Shown piece by piece: positions 34,597-44,069 of a DNA stretch of 64,000 bases. This stretch comes from Bdellovibrionales bacterium (lineage in GTDB: Bacteria > Bdellovibrionota > Bdellovibrionia > Bdellovibrionales > UBA1609): contig JAHDFM010000003.1 in NCBI GenBank assembly GCA_020628165.1, forward strand, positions 62,001 through 126,000, given 5' to 3'. The notes under the pieces are model-generated. The model saw only the letters and a list, made by a program, of their open reading frames with translations, was not told where the DNA came from and ran no database searches. The number at the start of each line of letters is the position of its first letter. The first letter of the stretch is position 1. The translations under genes were made by a program, and so were the position numbers.

Positions 34597-36099
34597 GTGC
34601 AAAGAGAAAACCCCATAAAAGCTGAAAAAAGAAGAAAGCTCCATGAGTTGCGTGAAAAAGGCATCAACCCTTACCCGCACAACTATAAGCCCACACACGT
34701 AGCTTCAGACTTAGACGGTAAGTACGATGATCTGCAAGCCGGTGAGTTGCGCGAAGACGATGTGGTCACCATGGCTGGTCGCCTTATGACCAAGCGAGAT
34801 ATGGGGAAGGCCTCGTTTTTTAATATTCAAGATGAATCGGGCTCCATGCAAATTTACGTGAGACTTGCTGACCTTGAGGAGCAAGATGTGCTTGCCTTTA
34901 AACAGTCTGACATCGGTGATATTGTTGGAGTGACAGGGTATGTGTTTAAAACTAAAAAAGGCCAACTCTCTATTCGCATCAATAAATACTGCATGCTTTG
35001 TAAAACTCTAGAACCACTTCCTGAAAAGTATCACGGCATTGCCGACGTTGAAATTAAGTACCGTTATCGTCACTTGGATTTAATTATGGACCCTGTGGCC
35101 AGAGAGACTTTTAAAAAACGCTCGCAAATCATTAAAGAGGTTCGAGCTTATCTTGACGGTAAAGGGTTTTTAGAAGTGGAAACTCCAGTTCTTCAGCCTA
35201 TTTATGGTGGAGCTTCGGCGTATCCTTTTTCAACTCATCACCGCGCCTTAGACATGAAGTTGTTTTTAAAGATCAGTCCAGAGTTGTACTTAAAAAGACT
35301 GATCGTCGGTGGTTTTAACAAAGTTTATGAAATTGGTAAGAACTTTCGCAACGAAGGTATAGATCGCTCTCACAATCCAGAGTTCACCATGCTTGAGTAT
35401 TACGAAGCTTACACAGATTACAACGATCAGATGGAGCAGTTTGAAGACATCATAGCAACCGTTGCTGAAAAAGTGACGGGCTCTATGAAGGTGATGTACC
35501 AAGGCAAAGAGATTGATTTTTCACCACCTTGGCGCAGGCTTTCAGTTGTTGATGGCGTCAAACAGTATGCCGGCTTCGACCCTGATGAGTGTAGTGATGC
35601 TCAGCTTTTCGAAAAAATCAAATCTTTTGGTTCAGATATGGAAAAACCAAGCTCGCGTGGCGAGATGATCATGGAAGCTTTTGAACTCAAAGCAGAGCCT
35701 GAAATTTTTCAACCAACATTTATCATTGATCATCCTGTCGAGATCTCTCCGCTCACGAAAGAGCACCGAACCACCTCAGGTTTAGTAGAGCGCTTTGAAC
35801 CATTTTGTGCTGGTATGGAAATCGGCAACGCCTACACTGAGCTCAATGACCCAGAAGAGCAGCGCCGTCGTTTACAAGCACAAGATGAAAAGCGTGTTGT
35901 CGATGAAGAAGCTCAGCCAATGGATGAAGACTTCATGCACGCCATTGAAGTGGGAATGCCTCCAACAGGTGGCGTTGGTATTGGTTTAGAAAGAATTGTC
36001 ATGCTTTTGACAGACCAACCAAGCATTCGTGATATTTTATTTTTCCCGACAATGAAGCATAAAAATCAATTTTCGCAAGGCAAAGACAACGAGGAGTGA
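34597..36099 (+). CDS. lysS: Lysyl-tRNA synthetase, class II
   Basis: This 500-residue enzyme charges tRNA-Lys. The start is GTG 34597 behind TAAGGA. An OB-fold anticodon-binding domain (about 55-150, GRLMTKRDMGKASFFNIQD) is followed by the class II core: motif 1 around VETPVLQPIYGGASAYPF, motif 2 in FRNEGIDRSHNPEFTMLEYY and motif 3 in GVGIGLERIVMLLTD. The rhodanese lipoprotein gene follows after eight bases. Confidence 0.96.
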   Translation: MQRENPIKAEKRRKLHELREKGINPYPHNYKPTHVASDLDGKYDDLQAGELREDDVVTMAGRLMTKRDMGKASFFNIQDESGSMQIYVRLADLEEQDVLAFKQSDIGDIVGVTGYVFKTKKGQLSIRINKYCMLCKTLEPLPEKYHGIADVEIKYRYRHLDLIMDPVARETFKKRSQIIKEVRAYLDGKGFLEVETPVLQPIYGGASAYPFSTHHRALDMKLFLKISPELYLKRLIVGGFNKVYEIGKNFRNEGIDRSHNPEFTMLEYYEAYTDYNDQMEQFEDIIATVAEKVTGSMKVMYQGKEIDFSPPWRRLSVVDGVKQYAGFDPDECSDAQLFEKIKSFGSDMEKPSSRGEMIMEAFELKAEPEIFQPTFIIDHPVEISPLTKEHRTTSGLVERFEPFCAGMEIGNAYTELNDPEEQRRRLQAQDEKRVVDEEAQPMDEDFMHAIEVGMPPTGGVGIGLERIVMLLTDQPSIRDILFFPTMKHKNQFSQGKDNEE

Positions 36100-36106
36100 A
36101 AGTCGT

Positions 36107-36982
36107 TTGAGGTCGTTTGTTAAGTTTTCAGTTTTAATATGTGTGACGCTTTTGTTGGCAAGTTGTCAGCAAGCAACAAAAGTGAGTGATGTCTCCAATT
36201 CACGCTATGAATTTTTAATAAAAAAGCTTGATGAGCCCATTTTGCTGGGTGAAAAGACGGTGATCTTCGATAGTCGCCCCAAGTTTCAGTATTTAATGTA
36301 CTCTTTGCCGGGCGCTATCCATTTAACGTGGGAGCAGCTTCTTTCCGATCCGAGCATCGACAATTCTGTAGTTAAAGGCGATAAAGCTTTTTACTCGGCT
36401 CGTCGTTTAGCTCGTTTAGGGGTAAATCCAAAGAGCGAAGTCATCATTGTTGGGTCAGAAGAACGCGGTCAAGCTAGAGCCGGTCGGTTGGCTTGGTCAT
36501 TGCTCACGATGGGATTTAACAATATACAAGTGACTTCCATCGAGAGCGTTAAAAAGTCATTAACGCCATTTAATGAACGCAAACATAAATCCATACCTAT
36601 TTGGAAACCCACTGATCGCACCATCCTTGAAATTTCAACGGATGAGTTCATCAATGCCATACGCAATTCAGAGGAAAATTTATTAGTCTTAGATGTGCGC
36701 TCAGACAAAGAAATGCAGAAAGTCAATTTGAAGGGGTTAAAAAAGAATTTAGCGAAATTCAAAAGCGTTTATATTCCTTGGGTTCATTTTTACAATGAAA
36801 AGGGTCGCCCCAACAAAAAGTTTTTACGTCAGCTGAATGCAAATGGCGTGACAACAGATCAAAATATCATTGTGATTAGCAATGAAGGCATTCGTTCGGC
36901 CTCTGTCACATATGCCCTATTAGCTCTAGGTTTTCCTAGCGTTAGAAATTTATCGGCCGGTTATAAGTCGTTGTACAAATAG
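36107..36982 (+). CDS. Lipoprotein with two inactive rhodanese domains
   Basis: The start is TTG 36107, ten bases after GAGGAG, which overlaps the lysS end. The 291-residue product has a canonical lipobox, LLASC (Cys20). Two rhodanese-like domains follow, at about 45-150 and 180-290: FDSRPKFQYLMYSLPGAIHL and LLVLDVRSDKEM. At the catalytic loops the usual Cys is replaced: VGSEERGQARAG in the first and ISNEGIRSAS in the second. It is therefore expected to bind rather than transfer sulfane sulfur. It is likely co-transcribed with lysS and the YceI-like gene. Confidence 0.75.
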   Translation: MRSFVKFSVLICVTLLLASCQQATKVSDVSNSRYEFLIKKLDEPILLGEKTVIFDSRPKFQYLMYSLPGAIHLTWEQLLSDPSIDNSVVKGDKAFYSARRLARLGVNPKSEVIIVGSEERGQARAGRLAWSLLTMGFNNIQVTSIESVKKSLTPFNERKHKSIPIWKPTDRTILEISTDEFINAIRNSEENLLVLDVRSDKEMQKVNLKGLKKNLAKFKSVYIPWVHFYNEKGRPNKKFLRQLNANGVTTDQNIIVISNEGIRSASVTYALLALGFPSVRNLSAGYKSLYK

Positions 36983-37001
36983 TAGAAAAGGAGAATTTAT
37001 T

Positions 37002-37658
37002 ATGCGTATTCTGGGTTTGTTAATTCTTTGTTTAGCGTTATCAAGTTGCACTAAGAAAAAAGTCCCTCAAGTTGAAGACACCAATAAGAACAAAAAAGTG
37101 ATGGACTTCAGTTCACAAGAAAACTGCATGTATGACATTGACCGCGAGTCAGTAAAACTCACTTGGACCGGCTATAAGTTCACTAGTAAAGAGCCTGTGA
37201 GCGGTACTTTTGAGGATATCATGTGGACCATTCAGCCGGGTAAAAACGCAAATGCATTGATGGCCAATTTGAAATTTCAAATTAAAACTAAATCCATTGA
37301 TTCAGGTATGCGAATTCGCGACAAGCGACTTTACAAATACTTATTTCAAAAAATGAAAAATCCTGAGTTCATCGAGGGCTACGGCATCAGTTTTGATGAA
37401 ACTAAAAACCAAGCTCTCATTGAGCTGAATATGAATGAAACAAGAACTCCCGCTGTATTTACAACCAAAATATTTGACGATTGGACCTTTGAGTTAGTCG
37501 GTGTTATCGATATGTTGAAGCATTATAAGATGAATGAAGCTGTAGAAAGTATATCTAAGAAGTGTGAAAAGTTGCACACAGGCGAAGACGGCGTTGCCAA
37601 AACTTGGACCGAAGTAGGCCTCAAACTCACAGGCAAAATGCTCAAAAATTGTAATTAG
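37002..37658 (+). CDS. YceI-like lipoprotein
   Basis: This 218-residue protein has a canonical lipobox, LALSSC (Cys16), and a YceI-like domain. It begins with YDIDRESVKLTWTGYKFTSKEPVSGTF, then MRIRDKRLYKYLF, the pattern of a lipocalin-like barrel that binds isoprenoid-type lipids. It follows the rhodanese lipoprotein by 19 bases with an AAAAGGAGAA ribosome site. The ligand is unknown. Confidence 0.8.
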   Translation: MRILGLLILCLALSSCTKKKVPQVEDTNKNKKVMDFSSQENCMYDIDRESVKLTWTGYKFTSKEPVSGTFEDIMWTIQPGKNANALMANLKFQIKTKSIDSGMRIRDKRLYKYLFQKMKNPEFIEGYGISFDETKNQALIELNMNETRTPAVFTTKIFDDWTFELVGVIDMLKHYKMNEAVESISKKCEKLHTGEDGVAKTWTEVGLKLTGKMLKNCN

Positions 37659-37673
37659 TTATAATTTTGTAAA

Positions 37674-37716
37674 ACTGTTGCAGCTAATAGTTGTAAAGAT
37701 AATTTGCTGCAACAGT
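37674..37716 (+). terminator. Hairpin between convergent genes, possible bidirectional terminator
   Basis: A perfect 11-bp inverted repeat (ACTGTTGCAGC / GCTGCAACAGT) with a 21-base loop lies between the YceI and VWA genes. Short T tracts rather than long ones flank it, so it could act in both directions but weakly. A protein-binding role is not excluded. Confidence 0.6.
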
Positions 37717-37725
37717 TATTAGTGT

Positions 37726-38898
37726 TTAATTTTCACATTCAATTGTTGCTTTATAATTTTTAGCTTTAATGGTTTTATCTGTAATTTTGATAATACTTTT
37801 TATATGTTGAAACGATTCTGTTTCGACTGATATGCCGTTCAGTTTTAGCGACGTTACATTTAAACACAAGCCGGGAATTTTAAAAATAATATCATTCGAT
37901 TTTCCAACTTGTTCAATCATGCTCTGAATGGCTTGAGTCCAATTCGAGTTAACAATATTAGTGGCTATGCCTCCAGTGCTTTTTATAAAGTCTAAGTAAT
38001 GAAAGCCGTGAAGACCTTCATTTGTCATCTCTTTAACTTCATCGAAAGTGTTTTTAAGGTCCCCAACGACATTGAGGTTCTTTAGAAGTGGATTGTTTTT
38101 TTCTGGCAGAGGAACGATGCCATTAAACTTTATGCCTGAGATGTTTTCATTATTACTAAGAAGTGATTGTTTTAACTCATTTACAGTTAATGGTGTTGTG
38201 TATGCGTTGTTTCTTCCGTAATAATTTGCGCCTGGATCGTGTGTATCTGAAACAAATATAATATTTACTAAAGCGCCATCTCTGAATAATTTTTGTTCTT
38301 CAGAGTTGTATTTTTTTATTAGTTGGTGCAAAGACACAGTCCCTGCCTCAACTCCAGTTGGAAATAGTGTAATTTGTGAATTGGCAAGTAAGCAGTTAAC
38401 ACCGTAAGAGTTTTTAGATGTCGGTTGAAACCACTCACTACATCCTGGTTGAGTGAAGTTGCTTTTGTACTTTATTTCAGTTTCGGAGTTATAATAAAAG
38501 TCCATAATAGTTGAATGACTCACCAGCTTCATAAAGCCGGGAAAATCACTGACTTGAGTTCTAGGAACGAATTGGGTATTAAAGTCAATCTCGTTATTTT
38601 TAACTTGAGCTGGAGCCATGTTGGTGATTGCCATCCTTGTGTTTTTTGGATAGTTAGCTTTGCTCGCACTGTCAAAACCATCCATAATTTTACTAAGAAC
38701 CCGTTTCATAGAAATGGATTCATCAAGAACAAATAATATGTCAACATCTTCAAAGCTTTTCTCAGGGCTGTAATTAACAGTGTATGAAGGGTTTAGGTTT
38801 TTTTTTGAGTTATTATCTAATGATTCATCGAATTTTACCTGTGAACAATTTTGAAATAAAATGATCGTCAATATTAATATAAAAATTGAGTTAAACAT
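37726..38898 (-). CDS. VWA-domain lipoprotein
   Basis: This 390-residue protein has the atypical lipobox LFQNC (Cys18). A von Willebrand factor A domain starts at about residue 47 with DILFVLDESISM, which holds the DxSxS metal-ion (MIDAS) motif. A later IIFVSDTHDPG fits the second metal loop. The C-terminal 80 residues form a small beta-rich domain with two Cys. VWA domains mediate metal-dependent protein contacts at the cell surface. The gene is monocistronic, with an AAGGAGAA ribosome site. Confidence 0.8.
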   Translation of the reverse strand: MFNSIFILILTIILFQNCSQVKFDESLDNNSKKNLNPSYTVNYSPEKSFEDVDILFVLDESISMKRVLSKIMDGFDSASKANYPKNTRMAITNMAPAQVKNNEIDFNTQFVPRTQVSDFPGFMKLVSHSTIMDFYYNSETEIKYKSNFTQPGCSEWFQPTSKNSYGVNCLLANSQITLFPTGVEAGTVSLHQLIKKYNSEEQKLFRDGALVNIIFVSDTHDPGANYYGRNNAYTTPLTVNELKQSLLSNNENISGIKFNGIVPLPEKNNPLLKNLNVVGDLKNTFDEVKEMTNEGLHGFHYLDFIKSTGGIATNIVNSNWTQAIQSMIEQVGKSNDIIFKIPGLCLNVTSLKLNGISVETESFQHIKSIIKITDKTIKAKNYKATIECEN

Positions 38899-39204
38899 AC
38901 AAAGTTCTCCTTTTGTCTTTTTTCATATTAAGAATTTAAACGATTATTAAGAACTGACAGATCTGTCGCGAACCCAATGAAATTGAACTAAACCTATAAC
39001 AAAAGGCGTTTTTTTGTATGTATAGCAATTAAAAGCTATAAGTTATAGGTATGTATCGAAGTGAAAATGTGTTTTACAGTGAGAAAAAAATAATACTATT
39101 TAATATTTTTTTGATTTAAAATGAACGAGTTTTTTGTATGAGTCGCTTTAGAAGCAAATCTTTGTAATTGTGTTGTAAATAATAGCAATTGTTTTAAAAC
39201 AAAA
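38899..39204 (+). other. Non-coding interval with small palindromes
   Basis: These 306 bases lie upstream of the VWA gene and downstream of the HD-GYP gene. They contain a 12-bp perfect palindrome, GACAGATCTGTC (38956-38967), and a 9-bp inverted repeat ACCTATAAC/GTTATAGGT (38992-39000 and 39042-39050). Either could be an operator; there is no further support. No gene is visible. Confidence 0.4.
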
Positions 39205-40146
39205 CTATGCAGCTGATTTGAGCTTAAACAAGACAGAATACATAGCCTCGAGGAAGTCTTCGTCGTACTTTCCCTTTAATTTGTTTTTCATAAAATTCAA
39301 GGCTTCTTCAGGGGTCTTGGGAACGTTATAAGTTCGTTGTGTCGTCAACGCATCGTAAGTGTCTGTGATGGCAATGATGCGCGCAAAGGGGTGAATCTCA
39401 CTGCCAGGTAATTTTTGTGGGTAGCCAGTGCCCATCATGTTTTCGTGGTGCTCAAAGGCACAAGCTTTGATGGCATTGGAAACATTGTGGTCATTTAATA
39501 TTTTTAAACCGTAGAGAGGATGTTTGCGCATTTGCATCCACTCCATATCGTCAAGAGGCCCTGCCTTAGTGATGATATCAACATGCACTTGTCGTTTACC
39601 AATATCGTGAACGAGAGCCCCTTCTCCAAGCTCTTGCAGGTCCTTACCAGAGTAGCCTATGATCTTACCTAAGCCGAGACTATAAATACTCACATCCAGT
39701 GAGTGGTTGTAAGTGTAAAAGTCATGACTGGAAAGTTTAATGAGTTGGGTGAGTGCCGCGGGGTCAGTGTCCATAAAGTGCATGAACTCTTGGATGACTT
39801 GGTTGGAGCAATCAAGAGCGTCTTCCACCTCTGGGCTCTCGAAAAGTTCCTCGATGAGTGACTTGGAACTTTCCCTTAGTAAAAATGCTTTTTCATTGGT
39901 TGAAATATCCGGAGAAGACATCTTGTTATGGATGAATTCTTTGTACTTTTTTTTCTGAGCCATTGGGATGAGCACAGAGTTGTTGAGTCTGGTTTTGAAT
40001 TTAGCAATTTTCTCTTCACTCAACGAATCACCAGCTTTCAAGTAATGAATTTGTTTTTCGTTGATAGTTAAAAAGAGATCAAATGGAATTTCTTCATCGG
40101 CGTTGAATGAGCCAATTTGAATTTTAAAATATTCAAGATTAGACAT
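39205..40146 (-). CDS. HD-GYP domain protein (c-di-GMP phosphodiesterase family)
   Basis: This 313-residue protein has an N-terminal region of about 110 residues without a recognised family. An HD-GYP domain follows (about 120-300), with VHDIGKRQVH (HD motif, about 179), MRKHPLYGLKIL, EHHENMMGTGYPQKL (GYP motif, about 240) and IIAITDTYDALTTQR. The metal-binding and GYP residues are present, so hydrolysis of cyclic di-GMP (or a related dinucleotide) is plausible. Such proteins control lifestyle switches in Bdellovibrio. It has no membrane segment and is monocistronic. Confidence 0.9.
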   Translation of the reverse strand: MSNLEYFKIQIGSFNADEEIPFDLFLTINEKQIHYLKAGDSLSEEKIAKFKTRLNNSVLIPMAQKKKYKEFIHNKMSSPDISTNEKAFLLRESSKSLIEELFESPEVEDALDCSNQVIQEFMHFMDTDPAALTQLIKLSSHDFYTYNHSLDVSIYSLGLGKIIGYSGKDLQELGEGALVHDIGKRQVHVDIITKAGPLDDMEWMQMRKHPLYGLKILNDHNVSNAIKACAFEHHENMMGTGYPQKLPGSEIHPFARIIAITDTYDALTTQRTYNVPKTPEEALNFMKNKLKGKYDEDFLEAMYSVLFKLKSAA

Positions 40147-40331
40147 ATTAATATCTTACAGCAGTGGAAAGCAAAGTCCACGTGTATGTCTTGTTTTAAA
40201 ACAAAATTGTTCAAGCTAACGTGAAATTTTACACAAACCAAACCAAGGTCTATGGACCTTGATTGTGCGCTCACTCTACTTAAGAATTATATAGTGAAGA
40301 CTGAATCATTAAAAAAAGAGGCTGGTGAGTT

Positions 40332-41015
40332 ATGAATGGGCTAAGTGAAATAGTTAGAAATGGAGTTTTGATAATATGTGTTTTTGTTATGTTCAGTATG
40401 AACGAAAGCTTCGCGCAAAAAATTCAATTAGAGAGACCATCGATAAATCGCTTAACTCGTCCAATCACTTTGTTTGCAAATTACAGTTATTTTGAATTGT
40501 GGATCCCTAATAAATACGGGGCTAGCCTTGCTTTAAACACAAGAAACAATGTCACTTGGGAACTAGAGTACTTGACTGGCAGCATTGGCATTGATTGGTC
40601 GTTTTTAGATATTGGTAAGTTTGAAGAAAAAAAGATATCTTTAATTCGGAGAAAGTTCAAAAGCACAAGTTCGTTCAATTACTTCATTGGTTTGACCTAC
40701 TCAGAAGTTGGAATAAAAATTGGTAATGAGATTATTAATCGCATTGTCGCTTTTGATGGGACAGATAGCATGGAGCTATCGCGATTGAATGTGACCCTTG
40801 GTTTAGGCAATCGTTGGGCAAGGAAAAATGGCTTGGTGTTTTCATTTGATTGGGTTGGCCTCAATATCCCTGTTTATAACTTTGATGTAAATAAAGATTT
40901 TATCTACCAAACTCTTGATCCAGAAGATGCTGACAATGTCGATAAAACTTTGAAGTACTTGCAGAACATCCCGGGGCTGATGCTATTGAAATTTCAATTA
41001 GGTTACAGTTTTTGA
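40332..41015 (+). CDS. Exported protein, probable outer-membrane beta-barrel
   Basis: This 227-residue protein has a signal peptide (hydrophobic about 12-26, ending ESFA). The mature part alternates aromatic and polar residues and ends LGYSF; a C-terminal Phe is typical of outer-membrane barrels. No family is recognised. An AAAAAGAGG site precedes the ATG. It is monocistronic, between the HD-GYP and recG genes. Confidence 0.6.
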   Translation: MNGLSEIVRNGVLIICVFVMFSMNESFAQKIQLERPSINRLTRPITLFANYSYFELWIPNKYGASLALNTRNNVTWELEYLTGSIGIDWSFLDIGKFEEKKISLIRRKFKSTSSFNYFIGLTYSEVGIKIGNEIINRIVAFDGTDSMELSRLNVTLGLGNRWARKNGLVFSFDWVGLNIPVYNFDVNKDFIYQTLDPEDADNVDKTLKYLQNIPGLMLLKFQLGYSF

Positions 41016-41201
41016 GGCTAGAAAATAACTTGCACAAACCTCTATTTCGAAACCGAAGACTTAAACTAATTCGTGTTTTTTAGTATCTCGGTAGAAATAA
41101 AATTTCTATTGGCAACTAAAATTGGAATATATGTAAGGTTCCTTTGTTTTAATAGGGGCAATTCTTGACCCTGCAACAGAAATTCGGTTTATTGAAGTGG
41201 T

Positions 41202-43334
41202 ATGCCGACCATTTATCATGACACTGAGATTCAATTTTTTAAAGGCGTAGGCCCTAAGCTTGCACAAGTTTTTCATAAAAAAAACATTCGCACAGCTACG
41301 GATTTGCTGGGGTGGTTGCCTCGAACTTACGAGGATCGCAGGCGCGCAAGAAACATAGCAAGTCTGATGCCGGGTGAACTGGTCAGCCTTGTTGCTAGCG
41401 TTGTTAAAGTAAATTCCATTCCTATGGGTAAAAGCTATCGCAAAATGTACGAAGTGATATTAGCGGATGAGTCGGGGCGTTTGTCGTGCAAGTACTTTCG
41501 CGTGCCCTACAAGGGGTATTTCAATCGCTTTTTGCCCCATATGAAGGTGAGAGTGTCTGGAAAGGTTGGGGAGTATCGCGGACGCATACAGATGCAGCAC
41601 CCTGAAATTCACCCTTACCAAGAAGACGAAAAAGAAGCCGATAAAGTCATTCCACTTTACTCTGAAATTGACGGCATCAAGCAAGGAAAGTTAAGAAGCT
41701 TATTACAGCAAGCCATCTACCACGTTATCGAAAACCCACCTGAACTCACTGATTATGATTTGGAAATGAAGCGCCACAGAGGCGTGCCTGAATATATCCC
41801 GCAGTGGATATGTGATAAATATCAGTTGATTTCTCGCAGTCAAAGTTTGCGACACTTGCACAAGCCCAATGAAAGTCAGTACTCCGTGAGTGATTTTTTA
41901 GACTTCAAAACCAAGGCTCATGAACGAATTATTTTTGAAGAGTTCTTTTGGTTAGAACTTCACTTGGCACTTAAAAAACAAGGAATTCAAAAACAAACAG
42001 CCATCGCTATTGAAGACAAAAACAACTTGGTTCAGAAAGTCATTGCGAGCCTGCCGTTTGAGCTAACAAATGCACAAGTGCAAGCTATCGCCGACATAAA
42101 AAAAGACTTGGCCATCAGTGTACCAATGCACCGAATGGTGCAAGGAGATGTGGGCTGTGGAAAGACTTTAGTGGGTTTGTTGTCCTGTTTGCATGTCATT
42201 GAAAATGGTTACCAGGCAGCCTTCATGGCCCCCACAGAAATCCTAGCAGAACAGCACTACAAAAACGCAGAGAAGCTCTTGCAACCTCATGGCATTAAGG
42301 TGGGTTTGTTGGTGGGCTCTATGCGCGACAAAGAGAAGCAAGAAATGTATCGGCAATTGGCTACAGGCGAAGTGCATTTGTGCATTGGAACACATGCCTT
42401 GATTCAGGAAAAAGTGGAGTTTAAGTCTCTTTGTTTATCCATCATCGATGAGCAGCACCGATTTGGGGTTGAGCAGCGCAGTCAGTTGATGAAAAAATCA
42501 ATCTCTCCTCACTTTTTAGTTATGACGGCAACTCCCATCCCTAGGTCCCTCGCAATGACGGTCTACGGTGATTTGGATGTTTCAATTATTGATGAAAAGC
42601 CTGCCGGACGCACTCCAATTATAACTCGCAAAGCCTTTGAATCAAAGCGCACCAAGGTGTTTGGTTTTGTGATCGATCAGCTTAAAAAAGGTCGTCAAGC
42701 TTACATCGTTTATCCTTTGGTTGAAGAAAGTGAAAAAATGAATTTAAAAAATGCCATCGACGAGCATGCTCGTTTGTGCAAAGAGTTCCCTCAATACAAG
42801 TTTGGTCTCTTGCACGGAAAGATGAAGGCTGCTGAAAAAGACGACATCATGAGGCGGTTTCGAGATGGGGAGCTGCATGTCTTAGTCGCCACCACAGTGA
42901 TTGAGGTAGGGGTGGATGTTCCCAACGCCAATATTATGGTCATTGAGCACACCGAACGCTTTGGCCTTTCGCAGTTGCATCAGTTGCGCGGTCGAGTTGG
43001 ACGAGGGGAGCACAAAAGTTACTGTGTGTTGATGTTAGGGTATTCTTCCTCGGACCTGTCACGAGAGCGAGCAGAGATCATGGAGTCTACCGATGACGGG
43101 TTTAAAATTGCCGAAAAAGACCTCGAAATTAGAGGACCAGGAGAATTCCTAGGACGTAGACAATCAGGCCTACCCGGGTTTCAAGTGGCCAACTTGGTGA
43201 GGGACCAAAAGATCCTTAATATGGCCAAAGAGGCTGCTTTTGATCTTATTGCCAAGGACCCTCAGCTCAAAAGCCCTGACCATCAAAAGCTTGTAAAAAT
43301 TATAGAGAAAACAAATGAGATAACAGTAGGATAG
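41202..43334 (+). CDS. recG: ATP-dependent DNA helicase RecG
   Basis: This 710-residue helicase remodels stalled forks and branched DNA. It has an N-terminal wedge/OB domain (about 10-150), Walker A GDVGCGKTLVG (about 315), the DExH-type motif IIDEQHRFGVEQR, MTATPIPRSLAMT, and the C-terminal helicase motifs VATTVIEVGVDVPNA and HQLRGRVGRGEH. The length and motifs are standard for RecG. carD follows. Confidence 0.96.
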   Translation: MPTIYHDTEIQFFKGVGPKLAQVFHKKNIRTATDLLGWLPRTYEDRRRARNIASLMPGELVSLVASVVKVNSIPMGKSYRKMYEVILADESGRLSCKYFRVPYKGYFNRFLPHMKVRVSGKVGEYRGRIQMQHPEIHPYQEDEKEADKVIPLYSEIDGIKQGKLRSLLQQAIYHVIENPPELTDYDLEMKRHRGVPEYIPQWICDKYQLISRSQSLRHLHKPNESQYSVSDFLDFKTKAHERIIFEEFFWLELHLALKKQGIQKQTAIAIEDKNNLVQKVIASLPFELTNAQVQAIADIKKDLAISVPMHRMVQGDVGCGKTLVGLLSCLHVIENGYQAAFMAPTEILAEQHYKNAEKLLQPHGIKVGLLVGSMRDKEKQEMYRQLATGEVHLCIGTHALIQEKVEFKSLCLSIIDEQHRFGVEQRSQLMKKSISPHFLVMTATPIPRSLAMTVYGDLDVSIIDEKPAGRTPIITRKAFESKRTKVFGFVIDQLKKGRQAYIVYPLVEESEKMNLKNAIDEHARLCKEFPQYKFGLLHGKMKAAEKDDIMRRFRDGELHVLVATTVIEVGVDVPNANIMVIEHTERFGLSQLHQLRGRVGRGEHKSYCVLMLGYSSSDLSRERAEIMESTDDGFKIAEKDLEIRGPGEFLGRRQSGLPGFQVANLVRDQKILNMAKEAAFDLIAKDPQLKSPDHQKLVKIIEKTNEITVG

Positions 43335-43371
43335 AGCTAACAATTAAAATATTTTAGCGAAGACAAAGTTA

Positions 43372-43400
43372 TTGATAAGTTGTGTCATAAATGCTATACA
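43372..43400 (+). promoter_or_regulatory. Sigma70-type promoter for carD
   Basis: TTGATA (43372-43377) and TATACA (43395-43400) are separated by exactly 17 bases, close to the -35/-10 consensus. It lies about 65 bases upstream of the carD start, so carD need not depend on recG transcription. Confidence 0.65.
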
Positions 43401-43464
43401 TCACAAATAAACAATAGGTTATATTGCTTGAAAGGCAATGTAAAAGGTGCACTTGGAGGTTTTG

Positions 43465-43956
43465 ATGGTAGAATTTAAAGTAGGAGACAATGCGGTTTAC
43501 CCTGGACATGGTGTTGGGAAGGTCTCAGCTATTGAAACTAAAGAGATCTGCGGTAATAAGCAAACTTTCTATTCCATCAAAATTGCTGAAACAGGCATGA
43601 AAATCATGGTGCCAAAAAACAATGCAACATCTGTAGGTCTTAGGCCAATCATTTCTAAAACAGAAGCCGGCAAAGTGATCAGCATTCTTAAAGAAACAAA
43701 AGTTAAAATCGACAACCAAACTTGGAACCGACGTTACCGTGAGTACATGGAAAAGATCAAAACTGGTTCTGTTTATGAAATCGCCGAAGTACTCAGAGAT
43801 CTTTATCTTTTAAAAGCTGAAAAAGAATTGAGCTTTGGTGAAAGAAAGATGCTCGATAACGCAAGGAACTTACTTTTGAGTGAGTTGACCATTGCAACCA
43901 GTGAAAAAGAATTAGTGGCGCAAGACGATGTGGCTGCTATCTTTGGAATTCAGTAA
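43465..43956 (+). CDS. CarD/CdnL-family RNA-polymerase-binding regulator
   Basis: I choose ATG 43465, six bases after GGAGG, rather than the upstream GTG at 43447. The product is 163 residues. The N-terminal Tudor-like RNA polymerase interaction domain has FKVGDNAVYPGHGVGKVSAI, and the C-terminal helical DNA-contact domain has WNRRYREYMEKIKTGSVYEIAEVLRDLY. CarD/CdnL proteins bind the polymerase beta subunit and stabilise open promoter complexes, especially at rRNA promoters. A terminator follows. Confidence 0.93.
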   Translation: MVEFKVGDNAVYPGHGVGKVSAIETKEICGNKQTFYSIKIAETGMKIMVPKNNATSVGLRPIISKTEAGKVISILKETKVKIDNQTWNRRYREYMEKIKTGSVYEIAEVLRDLYLLKAEKELSFGERKMLDNARNLLLSELTIATSEKELVAQDDVAAIFGIQ

Positions 43957-43964
43957 TAAAAGTC

Positions 43965-43989
43965 ACTGTCTCGCCTTGAGACAGTTTTT
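43965..43989 (+). terminator. Rho-independent terminator after carD
   Basis: An 8-bp perfect stem (ACTGTCTC / GAGACAGT) with a 5-base loop is followed by TTTT, nine bases after the carD stop. Confidence 0.85.
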
Positions 43990-44069
43990 CTTAAATCATT
44001 GTTAAGGATTCAAATCCTTGTTTTAAAATAAAAACTAAGCCATCATGTTAGCAAATTGAGGAGTGGCCT

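Noticed and set aside
38956-38967. Perfect 12-bp palindrome GACAGATCTGTC as an operator
   Set aside because: A single occurrence with no second copy near a promoter. Noted under the intergenic entry only.
43998-44025. Palindrome AAGGATTCAAATCCTT after carD, reminiscent of a tRNA T-arm
   Set aside because: No acceptor, D or anticodon arms around it. It is a short hairpin downstream of the real terminator.
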